From: an uncultured Pseudomonadales bacterium
Lineage (GTDB): Bacteria; Pseudomonadota; Gammaproteobacteria; Pseudomonadales; Azotimanducaceae
Direction: 5' to 3'
DNA: 64,000 nucleotides
Assembly: GCA_958296295.1 (NCBI GenBank)
Contig: OY282460.1
Coordinates: 620,001-684,000 of the forward strand
Shown here: positions 49,419 through 60,270 of the stretch, in pieces
Numbering within the stretch: the first letter of the stretch is position 1
How the letters are laid out: every line of letters begins with the position of its first letter
Made by a program: the position numbers and the translations under genes
Notes under the pieces: model-generated
What the model saw: only the letters and a program-made list of their open reading frames with translations
What the model was told of the DNA's origin: nothing
Databases searched by the model: none

Positions 49419-50677
49419 TCGATGTGGTTTGCCACCAAACCGGCGACTTTACCACTGGGCGTTTCGCGCCCGAGTCTCCCGCCGTTCGGCTCGCCAACAC
49501 AGGCCGGCGTTTCCTGCGCATTCGTGGCAAGCGCGGCGTGGCGTTCGGCCATCGGCAACGATCCGAGTTCGCGCGCGCGGCGGAAGAATGTTGGCCAGTC
49601 CTTGCCGGTGGCGCGGAACAGTCTGGCGAAGCCGGGTTGCATGTCCTCGTAGGTGCCGGCGGCAAGAAGCCGAGCGTTGCTGAGCGGCACCGCCATGAAG
49701 TCGTCGTGGCGGCCATCGCCCAATCGCTCGCGACAACTTCGATAGGCGGCCTGCATGGCGCGAAACGCCTCGGCCTTGAGTTGGCGCTTGGCCGCGGCGG
49801 CGATCGGCAGCGCGTAGAGTTCCACAAGACGGTCGCGCCAATGGGCCAGGAAGCCGCTGAACGCCCGCGCCGCCTGTCGCCTGGTTTCCCGGTTTCGGCG
49901 ATGGGCTTCGGCGTCCTCGCCTTGGGCGTTCAGCCAGGCGATGGCGCCTTCGCCACCGACGAAGCTGGCGTAGGATTCGTTGAACGTGGAGTCGTCGCGC
50001 ACATAGAGCACGCTGTGCGCCAGCTCGTGGAAAAGCAGCTCGGCAAGGTCTGCTTCCGGCCAGTGGATGAAGCTGGAAAGCAGCGGATCGTCGAACCAAC
50101 CCAATGTCGAGTAGGCGGCCACCGGATACACATGCACGTCGTGTTCCACCGCCAGCCGCGCCGCCTCGCGCTCGGCGTCGCGTTGGGAGAAATAGCCGCG
50201 GTAGATGGTGCATCCCACCAGCGGATAGCAACGCGGCACCGCGGCGAGAGCCAGCTCTTCCGCCGCCACCACGTTCCACATCGCCGCGCCGTCCATTTGC
50301 ACATAGCTTTGGTAGCGTCCATCCACCGGCAGCGCGAGCGCCTGTTCCGCGAAACGCAGCATGGATTGCGCCAAACGGAGTTGCGAGGCGAGGGCGGGCG
50401 GCGTTTCGGGCGCGGTCAGCACAGTTCGCACATCGCGCCTTGCAAGCAGCAGCGTCGCTTGTCCCGCGGAGGCTTGGGTGTAGAAGCGCACCGTGGCGCA
50501 ACCGGACAAGGCGGACGCCAGCAAGGCCGCGCCGAGGGCTACCGCCGAAAGTCTGCGACGGTGAAACGGCGCACACTCTTGGTTCCAACGCGAGCGCAGC
50601 GACCGTTGGACACATGCTTTGGCACCCGCCAAGACATGGATGCAAGGAGGATGCAAGCGCCGTAACCTTGTTTCCAT
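49415..50677 (-). CDS. Putative aminopeptidase lipoprotein (PF10023-like)
   Basis: About 420 residues. A lipoprotein signal, LSAVALGAALLASALSGC, precedes the mature chain; the zinc motif is HELAHSVLY with a downstream FNESYASFVG (Glu ligand). This matches the Aminopep family of predicted metallopeptidases. ATG 50677 leaves an unusually long n-region; TTG 50632 (405 residues) is a good alternative and leaves more room for a promoter to the divergent acyltransferase gene. Coupled by four bases to the CaiB gene. Confidence 0.82.
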   Translation of the reverse strand: METRLRRLHPPCIHVLAGAKACVQRSLRSRWNQECAPFHRRRLSAVALGAALLASALSGCATVRFYTQASAGQATLLLARRDVRTVLTAPETPPALASQLRLAQSMLRFAEQALALPVDGRYQSYVQMDGAAMWNVVAAEELALAAVPRCYPLVGCTIYRGYFSQRDAEREAARLAVEHDVHVYPVAAYSTLGWFDDPLLSSFIHWPEADLAELLFHELAHSVLYVRDDSTFNESYASFVGGEGAIAWLNAQGEDAEAHRRNRETRRQAARAFSGFLAHWRDRLVELYALPIAAAAKRQLKAEAFRAMQAAYRSCRERLGDGRHDDFMAVPLSNARLLAAGTYEDMQPGFARLFRATGKDWPTFFRRARELGSLPMAERHAALATNAQETPACVGEPNGGRLGRETPSGKVAGLVANHIE

Positions 50678-50701
50678 GGCAACGCGCTCGATCATAGGCC
50701 G

Positions 50702-51613
50702 ATGATTCGCGCCCTGCAGACGCTGCGCGGCGCCGCGGCGGTTGCGTTCCTCGTGCTGAACACGCTGTTCTGGTTTGTGCCGATCTGCGCGTTCGGCACG
50801 TTGCGACGCCTTCCGCCGGCTCGCTCGCCGAGCCGCCTGAGGCGTGCGCTCGGCGCCGGTTTGGACGCTTCCCTCACCGGTTGGGTGACATGCGCGGCGG
50901 CGATGGTGCGCGTGCTCGGCGTGGCGAAACTGCGTATCGACTTCGCGCCCGGGTCGCTTGGCCTGCGCCGCGACGCGTGGTATCTGCTCATCGCCAACCA
51001 CCAGAGCTGGGCGGACATTCTGGTGCTGGTCTTCGCGTTCCGCACTCGCACGCCGCCGTTCAAGTTCTTCACCAAACGCGAGCTGATCTGGCTGCCTTTG
51101 ATAGGGCTCGCGTTGTGGATGTTGGACTATCCCTTCGTTCGACGTCACGGTCGCGAGCGTCTACAGGCCGATCCCGCGCTCCGGGAACAGGACCGCCAAG
51201 CGGTGCGAGCGGCGTGCCGCGCCATTCTCGAACGCCCCACCAGCGTGCTCAATTTTCTGGAGGGCACTCGTTTTTCGGTGGCGAAACGCGATGCGCAAGA
51301 GTCGCCCCACGCGGCGTTGTTGCAGCCGAAAGTCGGTGGCTTGGCACTCGTGTCCGAGGGTCTGGGCGAGCGGCTGGACGCGGTGGTGGACACCACCATC
51401 CACTACCCGGGCGGCGCGCCCGGCTTCTGGGACTATTTGTGCGGTCGCCGACCGGTGATCGAGCTCCATGTGCGACTGCTGCCGCCTCCCCGCGGCGATC
51501 GCGATGCGCTGCGGCAGTGGGTGGCTCGCGTATGGGAGGAAAAGAACGCCCGGCTCTTGGCGTCGGGTTTCGTGCCGCCGGGCGGGGCGGCGGACGCGCC
51601 GCCTAATTCGTAA
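50702..51613 (+). CDS. 1-acyl-sn-glycerol-3-phosphate acyltransferase-like protein
   Basis: 303 residues. The N-terminal membrane helix is followed by the acyltransferase motifs NHQSWAD (HxxxxD) and FLEGTRFS (block III). Close to the LCLAT/YihG branch, which acylates lysophospholipids. Divergent from the lipoprotein peptidase gene; its last 11 bases overlap the end of the convergent coiled-coil gene. Confidence 0.87.
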   Translation: MIRALQTLRGAAAVAFLVLNTLFWFVPICAFGTLRRLPPARSPSRLRRALGAGLDASLTGWVTCAAAMVRVLGVAKLRIDFAPGSLGLRRDAWYLLIANHQSWADILVLVFAFRTRTPPFKFFTKRELIWLPLIGLALWMLDYPFVRRHGRERLQADPALREQDRQAVRAACRAILERPTSVLNFLEGTRFSVAKRDAQESPHAALLQPKVGGLALVSEGLGERLDAVVDTTIHYPGGAPGFWDYLCGRRPVIELHVRLLPPPRGDRDALRQWVARVWEEKNARLLASGFVPPGGAADAPPNS

Positions 51614-52379
51614 AGGCGGGACTGCCGGAGGGCGCGGAAAGCCGCGCGTTCAGTTCCGCCACGGCGGTCTTCAACTCGCGCAGCTGGTTGGTCACGGTGG
51701 TGCGGCTGCCGTCGATGGCGGCGATGGCCTCCTCGTTTGCGCGCACGCGGGATTCCAAGGCGTCCTCCAAGCTGGACGCGGTGCGGGCGGCAACGTTCAC
51801 TTTGTCCACCAACTCCCGCTGGGCCTTTTGCACGCTTTGCAAGCGCATGTCCAAGGCGGTGACGAGGTCTTGGATTTCTTGCTGGCGCCGCACCGAGGTG
51901 TCCAGCCGGGCCACCGTGCCCTTGAGTTTCGTCAAGTCCGCTTGGGCGCCGTCCAGGGCGTTTGACGTGGTTTTGATACTGGCGCGGTTCTGCTCTATCC
52001 AGTTTTTGTTGCGCTTGTTCGCGATGTCCCACACCTTGCGGATCTCGGTCTCCCAGAAGGAGAGCTTGTCGTCCGTTTCGGCATCGGTTTCGGACAACGT
52101 CTCGTCCGTCATGCGCAGGCGGTCTTCCAGGGCGGCGATTCTTTGCGAAGCGCTCGCCAGCTCGCGATCCGCGTCGCCGAGTTGCCGTTGGTGGTTGAAG
52201 ATGAACCAGCCACCGGCCGCCAGCGCAACGCAAAGCACAGCGAGCAACGTCGAGGTGGCGACGCCGGCGCCCGAGCCGCCGCTTCGATCGCGTCCGCGCC
52301 CGCGCCCGCTGGGGCGGCGGCCTTCGCGGGGCGGGGCCGCTATGGCACCCGGCGCGGCCAGATCGTGTTGGTCCGTCAA
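51603..52379 (-). CDS. Coiled-coil membrane protein of unknown role
   Basis: 258 residues. Gly/Arg-rich N terminus, one membrane helix (about 39-61: VATSTLLAVLCVALAAGGWFIF), then long coiled coil (about 65-245) with WIEQNRASIKTTSNALDGA and several heptad runs. No enzyme motif. It resembles ATPase-type envelope or cell-division accessory proteins only in outline. Convergent overlap of 11 bases with the acyltransferase gene. Confidence 0.72.
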   Translation of the reverse strand: MTDQHDLAAPGAIAAPPREGRRPSGRGRGRDRSGGSGAGVATSTLLAVLCVALAAGGWFIFNHQRQLGDADRELASASQRIAALEDRLRMTDETLSETDAETDDKLSFWETEIRKVWDIANKRNKNWIEQNRASIKTTSNALDGAQADLTKLKGTVARLDTSVRRQQEIQDLVTALDMRLQSVQKAQRELVDKVNVAARTASSLEDALESRVRANEEAIAAIDGSRTTVTNQLRELKTAVAELNARLSAPSGSPAFTN

Positions 52380-52424
52380 CGGTGTCTCCGTGGCGCCCCG
52401 CGGTTGGGTTGGGTGCCGGGGCCT

Positions 52425-53096
52425 TTAGAGCATCCCTACGACCAAGCCCAACGCCACGGTGAGCACGACGCTGGACGAGATGACGCCCTTCACGGTGGTG
52501 ATCGGGCCGGTTTGCCCGAAGAGCGCGTTCGCTTCGATGGCAAGGACGGCTATCAAGGAAACCCACAGGCCGAGACCCGCCAAATCGCCCATTCCATCCG
52601 TGGCCACTGCTCCCTTGGCGCCGGCGCCGTGCATGTGCGACACCATGAAGTACACCATGGGCAGCGAGAACAGCGTGTTGGTGCGCGACGCAAGCAGCGC
52701 CTTGGCCGCCGCCGACGCTTGGTTGGGGTCGGCTTCGCCGCCATCGCGCACCGCCTCGTTGGACGCGATGACCACCTTTTGGTTCGGCCAGATGATGAGC
52801 CACACGTTGAGGAACATCAGGGTGCCCATCAAGGCGCCGATCAGGATTCCGACGCTGAGGCCGGTCATGATGAAGTAGAGCAGCACCAATCCGGTGAGAA
52901 ACGTGAACATGGCCGCCCACCGGAACCACCACAGGGCGCTTGGCACCAGCTTGGTGAAGGCGTCCACCTTCGCCTCGCCCGACGCCTTGGCCATGTAGCC
53001 GCCTTGGACGAAGTTGAAGTAGTACAGCAGCCCGATCCACGCGACGCCGAACACCACATGGCCCCACCGGAACAGGAATTGCAACAGTTCTTCCAT
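52425..53096 (-). CDS. PuuD-like urate hydroxylase membrane domain protein
   Basis: 223 residues, about six membrane helices. GHVVFGVAWIGLLYYFNFVQGGY and FLNVWLIIWPNQKVVI are typical of the N-terminal Urate_ox_N domain of PuuD. PuuD normally also has a C-terminal cytochrome c domain, absent here (no CxxCH), so electron transfer would need another protein. Conserved His of GHVVFG and HMHGAG could bind heme. No purine genes nearby. Confidence 0.78.
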   Translation of the reverse strand: MEELLQFLFRWGHVVFGVAWIGLLYYFNFVQGGYMAKASGEAKVDAFTKLVPSALWWFRWAAMFTFLTGLVLLYFIMTGLSVGILIGALMGTLMFLNVWLIIWPNQKVVIASNEAVRDGGEADPNQASAAAKALLASRTNTLFSLPMVYFMVSHMHGAGAKGAVATDGMGDLAGLGLWVSLIAVLAIEANALFGQTGPITTVKGVISSSVVLTVALGLVVGML

Positions 53097-53175
53097 CTCG
53101 ATTCCCCCTTCAAGAATCCAAGACCAAACGGGAACCGATACTAGCAGAAACCGCCGCGGGGTTGTCCGGGCGGCG

Positions 53176-53217
53176 CGTCCATAGGCGTTCGCTTGAAGTA
53201 GACGCTACGATACCGGT
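53176..53217 (+). repeat. Direct repeat copy 1
   Basis: Reads CGTCCATAGGCGTT...TAGACGCTACGATACCGGTG. It matches 54794-54835 with few differences and lies about 60 bases before the gene at 53279. Confidence 0.75.
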
Positions 53218-53278
53218 GATTGAGCGCAGCCACGGCTATGGAAAAGGCCAACGCAATGTACGCCGCGACCATCCACCA

Positions 53279-54802
53279 ATGTTCCTGAGGCGCGAGCGGC
53301 GCAAGTGGCTGGCTCTGGGCATGGCCGGGCTGGCGGCCGTGGTCGTGGTGGTGTTTGTCCACACCCGCGAACCGGACCGGCCGCCGCCGCCCGCCGAGCG
53401 TTCGTCCCCCGCCGTGGCCCCAGCCGAGCCCGCTGTCGCGGGCGAGGATCCGAGCGACGGTGAGGCAGGGCGCGGCGACGACCGCGGCGCCGCGGCACCC
53501 GCGCCACCGTCTTTCGCCGACGTGATGGCCCGGTGCGCGGACTTGCTGCGCCCGGACGCGCCTTCGGCGATAGTACTGCTCGCGGACCACGTGGTGGCCG
53601 GCCCCGCGGATTGGCCGCCCCCGGATTGGCCGCCGAGCGACTGGCGAACGCCGGCGTGCGGCGCGGCTCTGGACTCGTACTTCGGCCCGTCGCCCGTCGC
53701 CGAGACATGGCTGCCGCTGGCCGACCCGATGGCGTGGCGCGACGTCTTCGACGATCCGGCCGGCAAGGTGGAAGCCGTCGCGTCGCTGCTGAGCGACCCG
53801 GGGTGCGTCATCCCGGAAGAGGACTTCCGCCCGGATCTCCAAGCGCGCTGCGAAGCCAGAACGATGGCGGAAGTGGACGTCTTCAAGGAGGCGTGCAACA
53901 CGGTTGTGCCGTACGCCGCCCGCGGTCGCGTAGAGGTGGGTGTTGTGACGATGGCGGATTGGCAGCCGGGCAACAACCACAAGTCGCATCTGAGCGAGCG
54001 CGGCCGCGCGAGCTGGTTGGAGTGGATCAGGAAGTCGTCCGAGAGCCAGGAGGAGTACCGGGCGGAGCGGCGGGCGGTGGACGAATGGCACTTGCGAACC
54101 AAGTGGCTGGAGGTCGCCTGCCTGACGCACATCTCGACCGTGCGCTGGATGAACGATTACCAAGAGCACTTTGGCGGTCTGATGGCCCGGGCCGCCGGCC
54201 TCGGCGACGCTTTCGCGCTCGCGCACGCGCCGCTCACCCGCGCCCGCGCCTTGGCCCTGCGCGACCACGACCCGGTGTCGGGATACCTGCACTTGGCCCT
54301 CATCGATTCCGAGGCCGCCTTGGCGGAGGGGCGACAGGCGAACGAGGCGTACCGGATGCAACGGCTGGCCCCGTTCAAGGAGAGCCGGCGCCGCATCGTC
54401 GCGCTGGCCGGTCTGGAATGCGCCAGTCCGTGCGCGGACGAGGAATTGAGGCGCTTGGAAAGCCTCCCGAGAATGCGCCAATGGAGGTGGAAATGCTCAA
54501 ACAAGGACTGCGACGCTTTCGAGGAGTTGCAGGCGCTCGAGGCGAAGATCGCGCCGGCGTTCGAAGGCGATCATCGGCATCGGGAGCGATGGCTGCCCTT
54601 CCGCCGGAAGGCGGAGCGCATCAAGATGGCGCACCAGCTGGCGATAGAGTCGCTGGCCGCCGCCAGGGGCGTCAAGATCCCGCCGATGCGCTGGATGGGG
54701 GGCGACCCGGAAATCCTCAAGACGCTCGACCCGGAAGACTTCCAACTCGCGCGGGAGCACGCCGCTCGGCTGGTCGCCGAGGCGTCGCCGGAGCGTCCGT
54801 AG
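53279..54802 (+). CDS. Hypothetical single-pass envelope protein
   Basis: 507 residues from ATG 53279. N-terminal membrane helix (about 10-27) after RRERRK, a Pro/Ala/Glu-rich linker (about 30-75), then a region with WPPPDWPPSDW and a long mostly helical domain with even cysteines (for example CSNKDCDAF, CASPCADEE). No recognised family. Its stop lies inside direct repeat copy 2, and the tail of an IS remnant follows. Possibly horizontally acquired. Confidence 0.65.
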   Translation: MFLRRERRKWLALGMAGLAAVVVVVFVHTREPDRPPPPAERSSPAVAPAEPAVAGEDPSDGEAGRGDDRGAAAPAPPSFADVMARCADLLRPDAPSAIVLLADHVVAGPADWPPPDWPPSDWRTPACGAALDSYFGPSPVAETWLPLADPMAWRDVFDDPAGKVEAVASLLSDPGCVIPEEDFRPDLQARCEARTMAEVDVFKEACNTVVPYAARGRVEVGVVTMADWQPGNNHKSHLSERGRASWLEWIRKSSESQEEYRAERRAVDEWHLRTKWLEVACLTHISTVRWMNDYQEHFGGLMARAAGLGDAFALAHAPLTRARALALRDHDPVSGYLHLALIDSEAALAEGRQANEAYRMQRLAPFKESRRRIVALAGLECASPCADEELRRLESLPRMRQWRWKCSNKDCDAFEELQALEAKIAPAFEGDHRHRERWLPFRRKAERIKMAHQLAIESLAAARGVKIPPMRWMGGDPEILKTLDPEDFQLAREHAARLVAEASPERP

Positions 54803-54835
54803 GCGTTTCGCCGAACTAGACGCTACGACACGGGT
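54794..54835 (+). repeat. Direct repeat copy 2
   Basis: Same unit as 53176-53217; it includes the stop codon of the preceding gene (54800-54802). Confidence 0.75.
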
Positions 54836-54851
54836 GTCCTTGCGGACGCAG

Positions 54852-55061
54852 GCCACAGTCCCTGATCGCGCCGGGCCTCGTGCTCTCGGTTGCTTGTAAA
54901 ACGCCAAGAGCAACGGCCCCACGGGCGCCACCGGACACTATCCATCCGCCCCGACCGTGGCGCGTCCCGGACCACACCGGTTCAACATGCCCACGAACCG
55001 GCGCCCCGAACAACCCGCATGGCCGAACCGCGGCGACAAGCTCACAATTCGTCCCACACCC
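54852..55061 (-). mobile_element. ISKra4-like remnant, 5' end only
   Basis: Read on the - strand it begins GGTGTGGGACGAATTGTGAG and runs parallel to 35497-35710, sharing the translated stretches VRGHxEPxW and GxxLGVxQAT, the GCCACGGTCG block and CAGGGACTGTGGC. No transposase core remains. The rest of the 54803-55141 gap holds no gene. Confidence 0.7.
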
Positions 55062-55141
55062 CTAGGCCGCGTCCCAAGGCGTTCGCGTTCCGCACGGCCT
55101 ACAATTCGCCAGGACGCACGCAGACGAGACGAGGAGCCGCC

Positions 55142-56188
55142 ATGAGCGCCGCGCAGCTAACCTTCCGCGAAGCAGACCTGCTCGCCGAGCACGATTACGC
55201 GGCACCCCACACCATCGCCGGCCAGCGTCTGCACGGCGGCTTTGACGCCGACGGCCGCTATCTGCCGCCGCGCTCCAAAGTGCGGGCCAAGGCGATCGAC
55301 AACTGGACGGCCGCGGTGCGGGAACGCGGCGGAGATCTGCTGCCCGCGGACTCGTCGCTCCTCACCGGGCCGCGGGTGCCCAACGAAGCGCAGCAGCGGC
55401 TGCTGATGGAAGCCGGCGTCACCCGGCCGTTTTGGAACCTTTTGACGATCACGGGAAAGATCGAGGGCCGCGGCAGGATGATCGCCGAGATGCCCTTCCC
55501 GGACTTGCAGGCGCTGGTGGTGGAGGACATCAGCGGCACCGCCCTCGGCCACCTCCGGCGCGGGCTGTTGAAGGCGCACGGCTTGGACGAAGGCGGCGAA
55601 CCAGACAAGGGGATCGGTGGCCACGACGTGATGTGGTTCGTGGCTCGGGACCTCGCCTTCGGCCCGGACGCGCATCCAGATGTGGCGCCGCCGGAGTCCG
55701 TTTCCCGTCCAGAGGCCGGGCAACGCCACATGCCGGAAATCGACATGCCGTTCGAGCTGGCGCTCAGCTTCCTGATGAACCTGCTGTTGATCGAGTTTCG
55801 GGCGGAAATCGGCTTCGCCGCCTCGCAGGCGGTCTTTCGCACGCCGACCTTGTTCCCCGGACGTCGGGCCGAGGCCGAGCAGGCGGCGGTGATCGTGGAG
55901 CGCATTCGCACCGACGAGGAGATCCATGTGCGATCGTTGCGGCTCTACCTTGGCGAATTGCGCGCGTTGACGGTGCGAACCCTGCGCGGCGGCACGATGC
56001 CCGGCGCCGCCCTGGTGGACCGCTTCTGGCGCGGCGTTCTGCGTTGGGCCACCGTCGAACAACCGCGTCTGGCGGCGGAGCGCCAATACCAAGCGCTGCG
56101 GGAGCAGATACTGGCCCGTGCCGGCGGCGAGAGCCTGTTGCGCGAGTTCAACGCCCAGGCGGATCCGGGCTACTCGCTGGCCGCGTAG
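55142..56188 (+). CDS. Hypothetical protein, mostly helical
   Basis: 348 residues; ATG 55142 follows GAGGAG. No family recognised. The C-terminal half is helical with evenly spaced acidic/His groups (IEFRAEIGF, RTDEEIHVRSLRLYLGEL), which could be a ferritin-like or heme-oxygenase-like metal site, but I cannot confirm a diiron pattern. Base use is host-like. Convergent with groEL, sharing a terminator. Confidence 0.7.
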   Translation: MSAAQLTFREADLLAEHDYAAPHTIAGQRLHGGFDADGRYLPPRSKVRAKAIDNWTAAVRERGGDLLPADSSLLTGPRVPNEAQQRLLMEAGVTRPFWNLLTITGKIEGRGRMIAEMPFPDLQALVVEDISGTALGHLRRGLLKAHGLDEGGEPDKGIGGHDVMWFVARDLAFGPDAHPDVAPPESVSRPEAGQRHMPEIDMPFELALSFLMNLLLIEFRAEIGFAASQAVFRTPTLFPGRRAEAEQAAVIVERIRTDEEIHVRSLRLYLGELRALTVRTLRGGTMPGAALVDRFWRGVLRWATVEQPRLAAERQYQALREQILARAGGESLLREFNAQADPGYSLAA

Positions 56189-56212
56189 GGTCTCCGGCGC
56201 AGGCGTAGACGC

Positions 56213-56238
56213 AGGAAACCCGCCGAAGCGGGTTTCCT
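56213..56238. terminator. Bidirectional terminator between the 55.1 kb gene and groEL
   Basis: Perfect 11-bp stem AGGAAACCCGC / GCGGGTTTCCT with a CGAA loop, between two convergent genes. Confidence 0.75.
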
Positions 56239-56263
56239 TGAGGTCGAGGCGGGCAGACCGGCG

Positions 56264-58300
<2,037 letters not shown>

Positions 58301-58315
58301 CGTTGCCCGGCGCTA

Positions 58316-58343
58316 ATGATAGGGGTGGGTTGGCGTTAATCAA
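58316..58343 (-). promoter_or_regulatory. Likely sigma-70 promoter of groESL
   Basis: On the - strand: TTGATT (58343-58338), 16-base spacer, TATCAT (58321-58316). The start would fall just before the CIRCE element, so bound HrcA would block the first transcribed bases. Confidence 0.6.
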
Positions 58344-58399
58344 CCCCTTCGGGAGAAGAAAGTGCCAAGAAAGTTGTCTGGCGGCCGACAAGGACGCTT

Positions 58400-58798
58400 T
58401 CAGCGGCGGGTGAACTCGCCCTCGATCACATCGTCGCCGTTGCCCATGCCCGGCCCGAAGCGACGGAGCAGCCGCGTCACGGCCCAGGCGCGGCATGCCG
58501 GCGCCAGCAGCGCGAAGCCGGCCGCGTCGGTGAGGAAACCGGGAGTCACCAAGAACGCTCCGGCCACCGCGAGCAGCATGCCTTCCGCCATCTCGCGCGC
58601 CGGCAGCTCGCCGGCGCGCAAGCGCTCGGACGCCCGCGTCAATGTGGCGACGCCTTGCCTCTTCAAGAGCGCGACGCCGACCACGGCGGTAAGCACCACC
58701 AAGCCGATGGTCGGCAACGCGCCGAGCCGCCCGCCCACCGCGATGAGGATGTACATTTCCACCAGCGGGACGAGTAACAGGAGTGCCCACTTGCCCAT
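58400..58798 (-). CDS. fxsA: FxsA family membrane protein
   Basis: 132 residues. MGKWALLLLVPLVEMYILIAVG and GLVVLTAVVGVALLKRQG are the first two helices, and LLAVAGAFLVTPGFLTDAAG the conserved third segment. In E. coli FxsA eases F exclusion of phage T7 when overproduced; its native role is unknown. Its ATG overlaps the ATG of the opposite-strand ATL gene in CCATGG. Confidence 0.92.
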   Translation of the reverse strand: MGKWALLLLVPLVEMYILIAVGGRLGALPTIGLVVLTAVVGVALLKRQGVATLTRASERLRAGELPAREMAEGMLLAVAGAFLVTPGFLTDAAGFALLAPACRAWAVTRLLRRFGPGMGNGDDVIEGEFTRR

Positions 58799-59156
58799 GG
58801 CCGCCCATGATGGCCCAACGCGAGCGCGTGTCAACACACCGCCCCGGGAAGAGCAGCCCGACCAGCCCGCGGAGCGCATCTGGGGCGTGGTGGCGAGCAT
58901 TCCAGCCGGCCGGGTCGCAACATACGGGCAAGTGGCCGAGTTGGCGGGGCTGCCGGGTGGCGCGCGGCAGGTCGGGCGCGTCTTGGCCAACCTGCCGACC
59001 GGCACCCGCTTGCCGTGGCACCGGGTGGTGAACGCCGCCGGCAAGAGCTCGTTGCCGGGTGCCGCCGGTGCCCGCCAGCGCGCCCTGTTGGAGGACGAAG
59101 GCGTCGCCGTGGACGCCGGCAAGGTGAATCTGGGCCGCCACCGCTGGCGGCCGTGA
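58797..59156 (+). CDS. Alkyltransferase-like (ATL) DNA damage-binding protein
   Basis: 119 residues. Related to O6-methylguanine methyltransferase, but the active-site PCHRV reads PWHRV (73-77) with Trp74 in place of Cys, the mark of ATL proteins. These bind and flip O6-alkylguanine without repairing it, and hand the site to nucleotide excision repair. The RVATYGQVAELAG helix-turn-helix fits. Start ATG 58797; no later in-frame start keeps the domain. Confidence 0.9.
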   Translation: MAAHDGPTRARVNTPPREEQPDQPAERIWGVVASIPAGRVATYGQVAELAGLPGGARQVGRVLANLPTGTRLPWHRVVNAAGKSSLPGAAGARQRALLEDEGVAVDAGKVNLGRHRWRP

Positions 59157-59196
59157 CGGGAATCAGCCGCGCCGGCGGCGTGCCGAAGCGCCCCGG

Positions 59197-59679
59197 CTAG
59201 TCCCGGAAATTGTTGAACTGCAACGGCTGGCCGAAATCGGCCTCCTTCAACGTGGCGATGACGGTCTGCAAGTCGTCGCGCTTTTTGCCGGTCACCCGCA
59301 CCTTGTCGCCCTGCACTTGCGATTGCACCTTCAACTTCGCGTCCTTCACCGTCTTGACGATGCGCCGGGCCGGGTCTCGCCCGATGCCTTGCAGAAACGC
59401 GATGGGCTGGCGTTTGACTTTGCCGGCGGCCTCCAAGGTCTGCTCTTGGAGAGCGCCGACATCCACGCCGCGGCGGGAGAGCTTGTCCGTGAAGATGTCC
59501 ACCAACTGGCGGATCTGGAACTCCTCCGGCGCGAACACGGTGATGCGCGCGCCTTCGAACTCGAACCCGGCGTCCACGCCGCGGAAGTCGAAGCGGGTGC
59601 GCAGCTCGCGTCGCGCCTGATCCGCGGCGTTGCGCACCTCGTCCATGTCCACTTCGGAGACCACATCGAAGAAAGGCAT
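59197..59679 (-). CDS. yajQ: YajQ family nucleotide-binding protein
   Basis: 160 residues. MPFFDVVSEVDMDEVRNAADQ and DFRGVDAGFEFEGARI are standard; ends LKEADFGQPLQFNNFRD. YajQ-type proteins bind nucleotides, in Xanthomonas cyclic di-GMP. Divergent from the next gene with 36 bases between start codons. Confidence 0.95.
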   Translation of the reverse strand: MPFFDVVSEVDMDEVRNAADQARRELRTRFDFRGVDAGFEFEGARITVFAPEEFQIRQLVDIFTDKLSRRGVDVGALQEQTLEAAGKVKRQPIAFLQGIGRDPARRIVKTVKDAKLKVQSQVQGDKVRVTGKKRDDLQTVIATLKEADFGQPLQFNNFRD

Positions 59680-59715
59680 AATTGCGACCGCTCCTGTTTC
59701 GTCCGATCAAGCTAC

Positions 59716-60267
59716 ATGACCGAGCGCCCCCGCCGCAACCGCATAGACCGGGTGACGACGCGCCGCGGCGACGACGGGACCACCGCGCTGGCGGATGGCC
59801 GCCGCTACCCGAAACACCATCCCCGCATCGAACTCGTCGGCGCGTTGGACGAGGCCAACAGCGCCCTTGGCATCCTCGTGGCGCGGGTCGGCGAGGACGA
59901 GGCGCTCTTGGGTACGCAATCGCGATTGTTCGACGCTGGCGCGGCAGCCGCCACCGGCGGTTCGGCTATCGACTGGGGCCGCTTGGCGGAAGACTTGGAG
60001 GCGCAAACGCGGACGTTGAACGCCGCGCTGCCGCCGCTTGCGGAGTTCGTCCTGCCGGGAGGCGGTGCGAGCGCCGCCGCCGCGCACTTCGCCCGCGCCG
60101 TGGTGCGGCGGGCCGAACGCGCGTGGTGGCGGGCCGTGGAGGACGAGCCGGCGTTGCGCGCAACCGGCATCGGCGTCTACTTGAACCGGCTGGGCGACTA
60201 CCTGTTCGTCCGCGCCCGCTCGGTTGCCGAGACCGAGCGGCCGTGGCGACCGCTTGGCAAGGGATGA
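59716..60267 (+). CDS. Cob(I)yrinic acid a,c-diamide adenosyltransferase, PduO type
   Basis: 183 residues. Adenosylates reduced cobalamin with ATP to make adenosylcobalamin. VTTRRGDDGTTALADGRR (ATP loop) and ELVGALDEANSALG, later FVLPGGGASAAAAHFARAVVRRAER, then YLNRLGDYLFVRAR, match the family. ATG 59716 puts the TxxGDxGxT motif near residue 15. Confidence 0.93.
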   Translation: MTERPRRNRIDRVTTRRGDDGTTALADGRRYPKHHPRIELVGALDEANSALGILVARVGEDEALLGTQSRLFDAGAAAATGGSAIDWGRLAEDLEAQTRTLNAALPPLAEFVLPGGGASAAAAHFARAVVRRAERAWWRAVEDEPALRATGIGVYLNRLGDYLFVRARSVAETERPWRPLGKG

Positions 60268-60270
60268 GCT

